From UBA2136 sp047635695 (GTDB lineage: Bacteria; Pseudomonadota; Alphaproteobacteria; UBA2136): a stretch of 64,000 bases of DNA. The stretch is taken from the NCBI GenBank assembly GCA_047635695.1, contig JBLILN010000006.1, positions 26,763 to 90,762 of the forward strand, read 5' to 3'. The notes under the pieces are model-generated. The model did no database searches and was not told the DNA's origin. It worked only from the letters and a program-made list of their open reading frames with translations. Shown here piece after piece: positions 42,301 to 49,630 of this stretch. Within the stretch, counting starts at the first letter, position 1; each line of letters starts with the position of its first letter. Made by a program: the position numbers and the translations under genes.

Positions 42301-42386
42301 GCACCGGAAGAACAGGTGATACCAAGATGTATGTTTTTGTTTTCTAGCAGGGAAGGCTATACTTAATAGCTAATACTGCGTAAAGC
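42301..42386 (+). repeat. dispersed hairpin element, copy E
   Basis: The most complete copy. Hairpin 1 is CACC-ggaagaaca-GGTG. Then comes ATACCAAGATGTATGTTTTT and TTTCTAGCAGG. Hairpin 2 is GCTAT-actta-ATAGC, followed by TAATACTGCGTAAA. The 5' half matches copy D and the 3' half matches copy C. Confidence 0.8.
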
Positions 42387-42402
42387 AACTTATTGCGCAA
42401 AT

Positions 42403-42430
42403 AAAAACAGACGCTCGAGAGCGCCTGTTC
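42403..42430 (-). terminator. terminator of rplS
   Basis: AACAGGCGCT CTCG AGCGTCTGTT (one wobble) followed by TTTAT on the minus strand. Confidence 0.85.
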
Positions 42431-42447
42431 CTAAATAACTTAAGAGC

Positions 42448-42804
42448 TTACTTAACGCGCTTCTCGCGGATACGAGCAGCTTTACCACGCAAGTCACGTA
42501 GGTAGTAAAGTTTCGCACGGCGTACAACACCACGACGAACAACATCAATGCTATCAAGAGTTGGTGAGTGAAGTGGGAACACACGTTCAACACCTTCACC
42601 GTATGAAATTTTACGTACTGTAAAGTTTGAGTTTATGCTGTCGTTTTTACGAGCGATGCATACACCTTCAAAAGCTTGAACACGTTCACGTGTACCCTCT
42701 TTTACTTTTACGTTTACACATACTGTGTCACCGACTGCAAATTCTGGAATTTCTTTACCAAGTGTTGCAAGTGTTTCTTTGTTTAGCTGTTCAATAATGT
42801 TCAT
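42448..42804 (-). CDS. rplS: 50S ribosomal protein L19
   Basis: Large-subunit protein at the subunit interface. The sequence is typical: AVGDTVCVNVKVKEGTRERVQAFEG, VRKISYGEGVERVFPLHSP, VVRRGVVRRAKLYYLRDLRGKAARI. The start is the ATG at 42804 (118 residues, the family length); sequence upstream in frame has no L19 similarity. Normally trmD-rplS are adjacent; here two unrelated genes separate them. Confidence 0.96.
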   Translation of the reverse strand: MNIIEQLNKETLATLGKEIPEFAVGDTVCVNVKVKEGTRERVQAFEGVCIARKNDSINSNFTVRKISYGEGVERVFPLHSPTLDSIDVVRRGVVRRAKLYYLRDLRGKAARIREKRVK

Positions 42805-43052
42805 TTTAGAACCCTTTGTTTGTGCATATGTCTTTAAATTCTTACGTCGGTTATGAGCCGCTGATCCAGAGAGACATAGCTTGTTTAATATAAATCTCAC
42901 TTGCTTTTTAATCACAAGTACGCCTCTTTTACGGCAATTCCAGCGAAAAAGAAAGCAAAAAATACAATTTTCATGTATAAACTAACAAATAGGGCGTTGA
43001 AACACTTTATTCAAGGGCTTAGAAAAAATATATTACAAAAGGTTTATTTTAT

Positions 43053-43937
43053 ATGTGGATTATCATATCGCTGGTCACTGTTATTGTATCCTGCTTAATT
43101 GCCGACTGGAACCGTCGCCATAAGCAAGAAATTGTTGCCCTTAACTTTTGGCGTTCATTGGTAGCCATTATAAGCTTGCTGCCTTTTTGTTTGTTTGGTA
43201 CATGGCCCAGCGAAACATCCTTTTACCTCATATCTATTTTAATAGGCTTAGGTTCTGGTATTGCAGCCATGACCACATTTCACCTGGCTGCAAAATTTAA
43301 CGGGCGCATTTCAATACTGCACAGTGCTGTGGCTATGTTATTCACATTTGCCGCTTGGATTATCATTGACCCAAGCAGCCGCAGCCTTTTTATTGAGACG
43401 CCACTTAAAGGTAGTGCCATTTGTTTATTACTGATAAGTGCGGGCGTTTCATTATTTTTCATGCGCAATAAATCGACAGCAAACCTTGAAAAAGGTTACC
43501 TGCTACCGACAATTCTCATAGGTATGCTGAGTGCTATTTTAACCATTATAGGCAAGCTTGCACTGCCCAGCAACATATCCAGTGACCTAAACAGTAAGGT
43601 TATTATAATGAGCATCATCATATTTTCAGTTCAGGCTCTTATGTCGTTTGCTATTATTTACTACAAGAAGTATCAAAAGCAATCGCACACCCTTCATTTC
43701 AAGAAACACCTTAAAGGCAGAATTATTTATTTAGGTCTACTCGGTTCTGTGGGTTGTCTTACGTCATGGGCGGCCATAGCACTTGCCCCTAACCCTGCTT
43801 ATGTAAAAGCCATTGCCATGAGCGCGCCGATCCTTCTTTTGGGTTACCATAAAATTTTAAAAATTGAAGACAAGGCGAACCCCATTGCAGGCACCATACT
43901 CGCCGTCAGCGTAATATTGCTTATTTTACTTCAGTAA
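43053..43937 (+). CDS. EamA/DMT-type multispanning transporter
   Basis: A 294-residue protein with about ten hydrophobic segments in two halves, the layout of drug/metabolite transporters. Examples are YLISILIGLGSGIAAM and a C-terminal IAGTILAVSVILLILLQ. No substrate motif is recognisable. It runs against the minus-strand ribosomal-gene order and converges with the GT9 gene 6 bp away, so it looks like a later insertion between rplS and trmD. Confidence 0.75.
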   Translation: MWIIISLVTVIVSCLIADWNRRHKQEIVALNFWRSLVAIISLLPFCLFGTWPSETSFYLISILIGLGSGIAAMTTFHLAAKFNGRISILHSAVAMLFTFAAWIIIDPSSRSLFIETPLKGSAICLLLISAGVSLFFMRNKSTANLEKGYLLPTILIGMLSAILTIIGKLALPSNISSDLNSKVIIMSIIIFSVQALMSFAIIYYKKYQKQSHTLHFKKHLKGRIIYLGLLGSVGCLTSWAAIALAPNPAYVKAIAMSAPILLLGYHKILKIEDKANPIAGTILAVSVILLILLQ

Positions 43938-43943
43938 TTATAT

Positions 43944-44924
43944 TTAGAGCGACAGTGGCACTTCTTTTTCATCATCCTTGCTTTTATGAATAACCGCTAC
44001 CATGTCCCAAACCTCTTCAGCGCTTAATTCGGCTAAATTTTCCACCCAGATACTATGTGCCGCGTCATTTTGCGCCAGAGGCCTCCATGAATTAGGGTCA
44101 CTACCGCGACCGAACAAGGCAAAAGTTTCGACCCCTGCCGCCGCGCAAAGATGAATGGGGCCAGTATCACCGCCTACAGCAAGTGCGCTACCAGAAGCCA
44201 ATGAACAAAGTTCACTTATACCCGTTTTACCGCATGCGTCAACAACATGAACATCTGACATTTGTTTAATGCGATCACAAAGGTCTATTTCATCATCCGT
44301 TGGCCCACCAGTCAATACAGGTTGCATACCTGCGTCTGACATATACCCAGCCATTTTAGCAAAACTTTCAGGCTGCCAACGCTTATTAGGGCGATTAGCC
44401 GCACAAGAAGGAATAAGCAAGCCTATGGGCTTTACAAGATCTAGCCCTAAACTTTCTTTCACTTGATTCACCACTTCAGGGCGCTTTAAGCGTTCAGATA
44501 TGGCCGTGGGCTCAATGCTTTCATCGGCCGACAATGCACCAAGGCTTTTAAGGGTGTATTCCATCATTTGCACCACATGAATTGGCGCCACAATAGCACC
44601 TTCGTCATAGGCAATATTCGTTTCATCAATATGTTCAATATCGTCTAAGGCGTAATAGGGTACATTAAATGCGTCTTCTTCTGGAAAATCGTCGTGAATG
44701 TTAAAGTCAACGATCGCACTTACAGATGATGTATCAACAGAATTGATGTCCACAAAGTTGAATTTTTCATCGGCGAAAGTTTCCACCCAGCCATGCATCA
44801 ACGCCGACCCCGTTAAAAGCAAAGCCTCGTCTTTACTGGAAGAAAATTCTTTTAATACCTTCACGGCCGAGGCGCATAACACACCCTCTCCGAGGTCTTT
44901 TGGTAACCTTAATATAATAGACAT
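43944..44924 (-). CDS. glycosyltransferase family 9 (heptosyltransferase-like)
   Basis: A 326-residue transferase of the ADP-heptose:LPS heptosyltransferase family. The C-terminal donor site shows PNKRWQPESFAKMAGYM, GGPTDDE and VGGDTGPIHLCAAAGVETFALFG, all diagnostic. The N-terminal acceptor domain is acidic and diverged. It presumably adds heptose or a related sugar to the LPS core. It lies between trmD and rplS with 70 bp to trmD. Confidence 0.88.
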   Translation of the reverse strand: MSIILRLPKDLGEGVLCASAVKVLKEFSSSKDEALLLTGSALMHGWVETFADEKFNFVDINSVDTSSVSAIVDFNIHDDFPEEDAFNVPYYALDDIEHIDETNIAYDEGAIVAPIHVVQMMEYTLKSLGALSADESIEPTAISERLKRPEVVNQVKESLGLDLVKPIGLLIPSCAANRPNKRWQPESFAKMAGYMSDAGMQPVLTGGPTDDEIDLCDRIKQMSDVHVVDACGKTGISELCSLASGSALAVGGDTGPIHLCAAAGVETFALFGRGSDPNSWRPLAQNDAAHSIWVENLAELSAEEVWDMVAVIHKSKDDEKEVPLSL

Positions 44925-44994
44925 AGTAAAGCCCTCTTTTTTATCTATACACTTATAGCCTTTAACACAAGGTGCGTATTAAAAAAAATGACAT

Positions 44995-45699
44995 TTACTT
45001 TTGCAGTAAGTCAGGGCGATTTTGCTTGGTTTTTTCAAGCGCCTTTTCTTTGCGCCACTTTTCAATATGGCCGTGATGACCACTGCTTAAAACGTCAGGT
45101 ACCTGACGTCCTTCCCATTCTATCGGTCTTGTGTAATGCGGGTATTCTAAAAGCTTTTCGCCTTTATCACTGATGATATCGAAACTTTCTTCGTGCAATG
45201 TTTCATGGTTACCTAAGCTTTCAGGAATGTTACGTACCACGGCGTCAATCACCACCATGGCCGCAAGCTCACCGCCACTTAAAACATAGTCACCGATAGA
45301 AAGTTCTTCGTCGACCACCGCGTCAATGGCACGTTGGTCCACACCTTCATAATGCCCACAAAGCAAAATAAGCCCGCCTGCATGTGCTGCAAGTTCCCTT
45401 GCTTTATCTTGATCAAACTTTTTGCCTGAAGGTGTCATGAAAACAACCTTGGCCTTGGGTGATTTTTCCTTCGCGTGGCGTACACTATTTGCCACCACGT
45501 CAGCGCGCATCAACATACCAGCACCGCCCCCATAAGGTGTATCGTCTACCGTATTATGCTTACCCGCAGCAAACTCACGAATTTGAACTGTATCTAATGA
45601 CCATAAGCCTTTATCGGCGGCACGTTTCATAATAGAAACATCTAATGGCCCGGGGAACATATCGGGAAACAGCGTCACAATGGTAATGGGGTACGGCAC
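44995..45699 (-). CDS. trmD: tRNA (guanine37-N1)-methyltransferase TrmD
   Basis: Methylates G37 next to the anticodon and prevents frameshifting. The trefoil-knot SPOUT fold shows DDTPYGGGAGMLM, LLCGHYEGVDQRAID and the loop EELSIGDYVLSGGELAA with the catalytic Asp, then PESLGN. At 234 residues it is standard. It is isolated from rimM and rplS here by inserted genes. Confidence 0.97.
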   Translation of the reverse strand: MPYPITIVTLFPDMFPGPLDVSIMKRAADKGLWSLDTVQIREFAAGKHNTVDDTPYGGGAGMLMRADVVANSVRHAKEKSPKAKVVFMTPSGKKFDQDKARELAAHAGGLILLCGHYEGVDQRAIDAVVDEELSIGDYVLSGGELAAMVVIDAVVRNIPESLGNHETLHEESFDIISDKGEKLLEYPHYTRPIEWEGRQVPDVLSSGHHGHIEKWRKEKALEKTKQNRPDLLQK

Positions 45700-45966
45700 G
45701 GATAAAACTCTTTATAAATTCAAAATGAACTTCACTTTTAAAGCATATACCCCAAAAAATCCAATAAAAAATTGCATACACACTTCCATCGACCTATAAA
45801 ATGTGCTATATATAGTCATATAAATCAAACCAATACATTTACTTTTACACTTCTTTTTTGAGGTAAACCCCCTTAAACCACCACAAGGCGGCTGGAAAAA
45901 ATTTGATGATGACGAATAGTCAAAATTGGACAAATTAACACCTAACCCACCTTCAGAGGTAACACC

Positions 45967-46200
45967 ATGACAATATCAAAAGCATTAACATCCACAGAAA
46001 CAGCTGTTTTAAACAAACTTTCCAACCAACCTATTAAGCATTCTCTGGATGCGTCAGTGGGCAATAAAGAATGCGAAACAGCTGATGCATTAGAGAAAAG
46101 AGGCCTTTGCACATGCACAAGCAGCCCCTCCGTTGGTGTTGTTTATACCATCACCGAAAAAGGCATACGTGTAGTCAAAGCCCTATCGGCCATAATCTAA
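45967..46200 (+). CDS. winged-helix-like small protein
   Basis: A 77-residue protein with a pattern typical of winged-helix domains: LTSTETAVLNKL (helix 1), CETADALEKRGL (recognition-helix position) and a wing VYTITEKGIRVVKAL. It may bind DNA, but that is only a fold guess. The C-terminal half of the next gene has the same pattern (LTDLECDYML, AHEALLDIGM, IHFTEEGNKLARMM), so the two are tandem relatives. The start follows ACCT-TCAG-AGGT, a hairpin covering the ribosome site. Confidence 0.6.
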   Translation: MTISKALTSTETAVLNKLSNQPIKHSLDASVGNKECETADALEKRGLCTCTSSPSVGVVYTITEKGIRVVKALSAII

Positions 46201-46214
46201 AAAAGGAACTCATT

Positions 46215-46535
46215 ATGCTTAATATACTTATATTCATCAGTATAGCTGCATTTATATTCCTCTCATTTTATCGTGTGACTTACGAAAAAACGACGCACAA
46301 ATATCAAGCCACAACCCTTCCACGACCGCTCACAGACCTAGAATGTGACTATATGTTAACTTTACCCTTAATGGGCGTTGCTATACCAGCCGAACAAACT
46401 ATCTCGGCTGCGCATGAAGCGCTTTTAGACATAGGCATGGTTGAAGAAACCTATAACAAGCAAGCCACAACACGCACCATTCACTTCACAGAAGAAGGCA
46501 ACAAACTGGCCCGTATGATGAGAGAAAATATGTAG
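46215..46535 (+). CDS. membrane-anchored winged-helix-like small protein
   Basis: A 106-residue protein. One membrane helix (about 3-18, ILIFISIAAFIFLSFY) is followed by a winged-helix-like domain related to the previous gene's product. The start ATG at 46215 follows AAAAGGAACTC. The two genes are 14 bp apart and share a terminator. The pair could be a soluble and a membrane-tethered version of one module. Function unknown. Confidence 0.6.
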   Translation: MLNILIFISIAAFIFLSFYRVTYEKTTHKYQATTLPRPLTDLECDYMLTLPLMGVAIPAEQTISAAHEALLDIGMVEETYNKQATTRTIHFTEEGNKLARMMRENM

Positions 46536-46545
46536 ATCGAACGTA

Positions 46546-46577
46546 AAAAAAGCCTCCCCAATAGGGAGGCTTTTTTA
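46546..46577 (+). terminator. terminator of the 45967-46535 gene pair
   Basis: AAGCCTCCC CAAT AGGGAGGCTT followed by TTTTATGTCTC. It also gives a T-run on the minus strand for the convergent gene. Confidence 0.9.
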
Positions 46578-46588
46578 TGTCTCGTCGC

Positions 46589-47359
46589 TTAGGAGTTGCT
46601 AAATTTACGTGTCACATAAACAAAAGCTAAAATAAAGTTTGCCACCAAAAAGTAAGGCGTCCATGGAAGAACCACAATACCCACCTGAGCAATTTCAAAG
46701 GTTGTATAATGATACCCAAAGACTTCTAATAATGCTTGAAGCGCCGGCACACCATCACCACCATCACCATAAAAGCCTGGTACAACATTTGCAATTTCAA
46801 CAATTAAACAAGAAAAAACAAAAGCAAGTGGTATGAAATATCTATTCTTTCCATTTTCGTATAAATAATAGAAAAATTGAAAGTATTCTTTGGCCTCTAT
46901 ATCAGCCTCAGCTTTTTTCATATAATCTATCGCCAAAAAAATGGGGAAAAATAAATATAAAGCAAAATAGAAAGCCTTTATAGGAAGCTTAAAAATAAAC
47001 GACTTAAAGGATAAGCCGTAACCTGCGACTTTTTGAATAGGGTAAGTTGCCAAAAGCAACGCACTTAAACCAAAAACAACACCAGCAGAATAAGCAATAA
47101 AATTTTGCCATGCTTCTTTGTATTGATAACTATCAACAAAGCCACCACCCCAGCTTTTATAAATTTCAATCGGGGTGTCTAACAATGTAAAGGTAAATAA
47201 TAAGTCACCCTTGCCGATAGAAACCAAATTCACATGCATACCTGATATTTTATCAAATAAGAAGTGACCCATTTCATGAATAAATGTTGATAAATGCGGC
47301 AATACAGCGCAAAACAACAAAATAAAAACCCAACTAAGGGCAGTTTTTAATAGAGCCAT
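46589..47359 (-). CDS. M50/S2P-like membrane zinc metalloprotease
   Basis: A 256-residue protein with about six membrane segments. The first contains the zinc motif HEMGH (28-32) and a later one ANVVPGFYGDGGDG (about 189-203), which resembles the NxxPxxxxDGG third ligand motif of site-2 proteases. No PDZ domain is visible. Members cut membrane-anchored regulators within the bilayer. The substrate is unknown. The gene is inserted between rimM and trmD on the same strand, with its own GAGGTGCC ribosome site. Confidence 0.75.
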   Translation of the reverse strand: MALLKTALSWVFILLFCAVLPHLSTFIHEMGHFLFDKISGMHVNLVSIGKGDLLFTFTLLDTPIEIYKSWGGGFVDSYQYKEAWQNFIAYSAGVVFGLSALLLATYPIQKVAGYGLSFKSFIFKLPIKAFYFALYLFFPIFLAIDYMKKAEADIEAKEYFQFFYYLYENGKNRYFIPLAFVFSCLIVEIANVVPGFYGDGGDGVPALQALLEVFGYHYTTFEIAQVGIVVLPWTPYFLVANFILAFVYVTRKFSNS

Positions 47360-47498
47360 AAGGCACCTCGTGTAAGTTATGAACGCCCAAGAAAAGGCAT
47401 TGTGTCAGTGTATCTGCCATAAGACAGTTAAAAAAGATTATGTATTTATAGGTAAATTGTAAGGGCTTTATATAAAGATTTCAAGCTATGAGGCGCAT

Positions 47499-48044
47499 TT
47501 AATTTTCAGGGTTGCCGTCTAAGGCTGCAAATTCGTCGGCCATCTCAGAAACAGTAATGGTTGCTGCTGCCTGATCTACTGCTAAAACAACATCGTCTGT
47601 AAAAGGTAAAAGAACATCTCTCTTTCCTTCTTCAGGTATTTTAACTGCAATGATGGTTTGTGCGCCATTATCGAAGTGGTTACGAATGGTGCCGAACAGT
47701 GTACCGTCTTCTCGGTAAACCTTGGTGCCAATAAGGTCGTCTACGTACATATTGTCTTCCAAGTCGGGTAACATGTCATTTGAAGCGTAAAGATACATAC
47801 CGCGTAGTCTTTCGGCGTCGTTACGGGTTTTAACACCTTCAAGCCTTGTGATAAGGCCTTTTGTAGTGACTTTGAAGTTAGAAATAGAAAATGGCACGTC
47901 CTGCATATTCACAAGCGTGCCATAATCTAAAATGTCTTCTGGCTTCTCGATAAAAGTCTTAAATGTGACTTCACCTTTAATGCCATGTGCCGTCGCAATA
48001 ACCCCTACGCAAAAGAAACCGTCTTTTTTATCAGGGCGTCGCAT
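47499..48044 (-). CDS. rimM: 16S rRNA processing protein RimM
   Basis: Assists maturation of the 30S head via S19. The N-terminal RimM domain has CVGVIATAHGIKGEVTFKTF. The C-terminal PRC barrel has YVDDLIGTKVYREDGTLFGTI and VLLPFTDDVVLAVD. Length 181 is normal. It follows rpsP by 9 nt, the only pair of this operon still adjacent. Confidence 0.95.
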   Translation of the reverse strand: MRRPDKKDGFFCVGVIATAHGIKGEVTFKTFIEKPEDILDYGTLVNMQDVPFSISNFKVTTKGLITRLEGVKTRNDAERLRGMYLYASNDMLPDLEDNMYVDDLIGTKVYREDGTLFGTIRNHFDNGAQTIIAVKIPEEGKRDVLLPFTDDVVLAVDQAAATITVSEMADEFAALDGNPEN

Positions 48045-48053
48045 GCTTAAGCC

Positions 48054-48482
48054 TTACTCAGCTGCTGCTTCTGCAGGAGATTCTGCCGCTGCTGCTTCTG
48101 CAGCTGCTGCTTTAGCAACTTCAGCTTCTTCAGCTTTAACAGCCGCTTCTTCAGCTGCTTTCACTGCATTTGCAGCTTCTGTGCGCTTGCGTACAATTTC
48201 TGTACCACGGTCGATTGCTTTTTGGTAAGTCGCGCGTTGAGCGTCGCTACCTAGGCCTTCTTTAAGGATAATTTTAGCAACACGGTCTGTTGGTTGAGCA
48301 CCAGTACCTAACCAGTAGTTAACGCGTTCTGCGTCCCACTTAAGTTCTTTAGTGATCGGGTTCCAGAAACCGAGTTTTTCGATGAAACGGCCATCACGTG
48401 GTGAACGTGCGTCTGCTGTTACAACATGGTAAAATGGTTGCTTCTTACGGCCACCGCGGCTTAGGCGAATTTTTACTGCCAT
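48054..48482 (-). CDS. rpsP: 30S ribosomal protein S16 with Ala/Glu-rich tail
   Basis: Small-subunit assembly protein. The core (residues 1-about 85) is typical: VKIRLSRGGRKKQPFYHVV, ADARSPRDGRFIEKLGFWNP, ERVNYWLGTGAQPTDRVAKI. Residues about 105-142 form an Ala/Glu/Lys helix tail (KAAEEAAVKAEEAEVAKAAA). This makes it 142 residues, well above the usual 80-90 but as in some alphaproteobacteria. Its 260-bp upstream gap 48483-48742 contains the promoter region shared with the divergent SMR gene and no other gene. Confidence 0.95.
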   Translation of the reverse strand: MAVKIRLSRGGRKKQPFYHVVTADARSPRDGRFIEKLGFWNPITKELKWDAERVNYWLGTGAQPTDRVAKIILKEGLGSDAQRATYQKAIDRGTEIVRKRTEAANAVKAAEEAAVKAEEAEVAKAAAAEAAAAESPAEAAAE

Positions 48483-48742
48483 GATATATATCTTTCTATT
48501 GTGAACAACCTTTATAAAAAGGCGTTCTAACTCGAACTTTTGCGCTGTTGAAGAGCAACACTGCCCTTCCCGTATTATTGTTCGAAGTTCCTACCAGCGC
48601 AATACGGTACCTGTGTGTTTACAGGGCTTTGATAGAAAAATCAAGCGTTTTTCGTATACGTAGATATTTTATTTAAATAAATGGACGTATCATTGTGAGA
48701 AACATATACTCATTATACAAATAAACAAGGAAACAGTGTTCA

Positions 48743-49069
48743 ATGGTTATTTATTGGCTTTATTTATTTGGCGCCATTCTATTAGAAGTTGTAGGCACCA
48801 CATGTATTAAATTTAGCGAAGGCTTCACCAAGGCCTTACCGACAGCCATTGTCATTATTACATATATACTATCTTCTTACTTACTGTCATTAAGTGTGCG
48901 AAAAATTGACGTGAGCACAGCCTATGCAATATGGGCCGGATTAGGTATTGTCTGTATTTCAATCATCGGCATATACCTATTTGAAGATGGTATGGACTGG
49001 GTTAAGGCAGCCTTCATTGCCCTTATACTTATCGGCGTTGTTGGTTTAAACTTGACTGAAAGCCATTAA
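48743..49069 (+). CDS. small multidrug resistance (SMR/EmrE-like) transporter
   Basis: A 108-residue, four-helix exporter. The essential Glu lies in AILLEVVGTTCIKFSEGFT (helix 1). The helix 3 signature is STAYAIWAGLGIV and the end LILIGVVGLNL. It is a proton-coupled exporter of cationic or guanidinium-like compounds working as a dimer; only one subunit gene is here. It sits between rpsP and ffh on the opposite strand. Confidence 0.9.
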   Translation: MVIYWLYLFGAILLEVVGTTCIKFSEGFTKALPTAIVIITYILSSYLLSLSVRKIDVSTAYAIWAGLGIVCISIIGIYLFEDGMDWVKAAFIALILIGVVGLNLTESH

Positions 49070-49086
49070 AAATTGATGAGCAAAGA

Positions 49087-49115
49087 TAAAAAAGCACCCA
49101 ACGAGGTGCTTTTTA
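49087..49115 (+). terminator. terminator of the SMR gene
   Basis: AAAAGCACC CAAC GAGGTGCTTTTT with a T-run. It probably also stops the convergent minus-strand gene. Confidence 0.8.
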
Positions 49116-49149
49116 TTTCGCTGGTTAAATAACATTAACTATTTGGGTT

Positions 49150-49542
49150 TTAGGTACACTTCAAATAAGCGTCAACATTTTTCAAGAAATCTCTCACTGG
49201 CTTCGTGACAAGTACCCTCATCTGTCGCACAACACCAAGGTCACGATCAGGAAGACCCGCCTTAACCGAAGACAAGTGCTTGTTGTTAAAAATATCGGCT
49301 ATCATTTTGGCGTACATACCGCGAAAATACCGACCCAGACGTACATTGAAAACAATCGGCATAAAGTTCTCACAAAAATACATAACAACGCTTTCTTCCG
49401 TGAGATCTTCATCCATAAAGTCCTCTTTAATAGGTTTTGGCGCATTTTTAACAATTGCAGAAAAGTCTAAAAACATTTTTTTAGTTAATGACTCATGCTT
49501 TATTGCCTTTAAAAAATCATCACAAATAGGATTAATTGTAAT
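49150..49542 (-). CDS. INPI-family protein with probable ATT start codon
   Basis: A 130-residue protein if started at ATT 49542. From there the sequence reads (M)TINPICDDFLKAIKHESLTK, then KMFLDFSAI, colinear with the paralogue at 28504-28827 (INPINVDLLKD, SKDFFLDTAQ). ACCT-GCG-AGGT encloses the ribosome site 7 nt upstream. The first in-frame ATG (49476) would cut off the conserved N-terminus, and no GTG/TTG lies between. The C-terminal 60 residues (FRGMYAKMIADIFNN to VDAYLK) align without gaps to the product at 51126-51620 (FRGLLAQLLLDIMDN to VDAFLK). Function unknown. It may instead be a decaying gene. Confidence 0.6.
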   Translation of the reverse strand: MTINPICDDFLKAIKHESLTKKMFLDFSAIVKNAPKPIKEDFMDEDLTEESVVMYFCENFMPIVFNVRLGRYFRGMYAKMIADIFNNKHLSSVKAGLPDRDLGVVRQMRVLVTKPVRDFLKNVDAYLKCT

Positions 49543-49565
49543 AAGGGTTACCTCGCAGGTCTAGA

Positions 49566-49599
49566 AAAAGAAAAGGTGTTATTAATAAACAACACCTTA
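49566..49599 (-). terminator. terminator of ffh
   Basis: Minus-strand AAGGTGTT ... AACACCTT followed by TTCTTTTTC. Confidence 0.65.
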
Positions 49600-49630
49600 A
49601 AGTTATGCAGATAAACTGTCAAGACAGCAT

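Noticed and set aside
45712..45933. A 73-codon minus-strand frame after trmD
   Set aside because: No ribosome site, Cys/Phe-rich composition, and it lies over the leader of the winged-helix gene pair.
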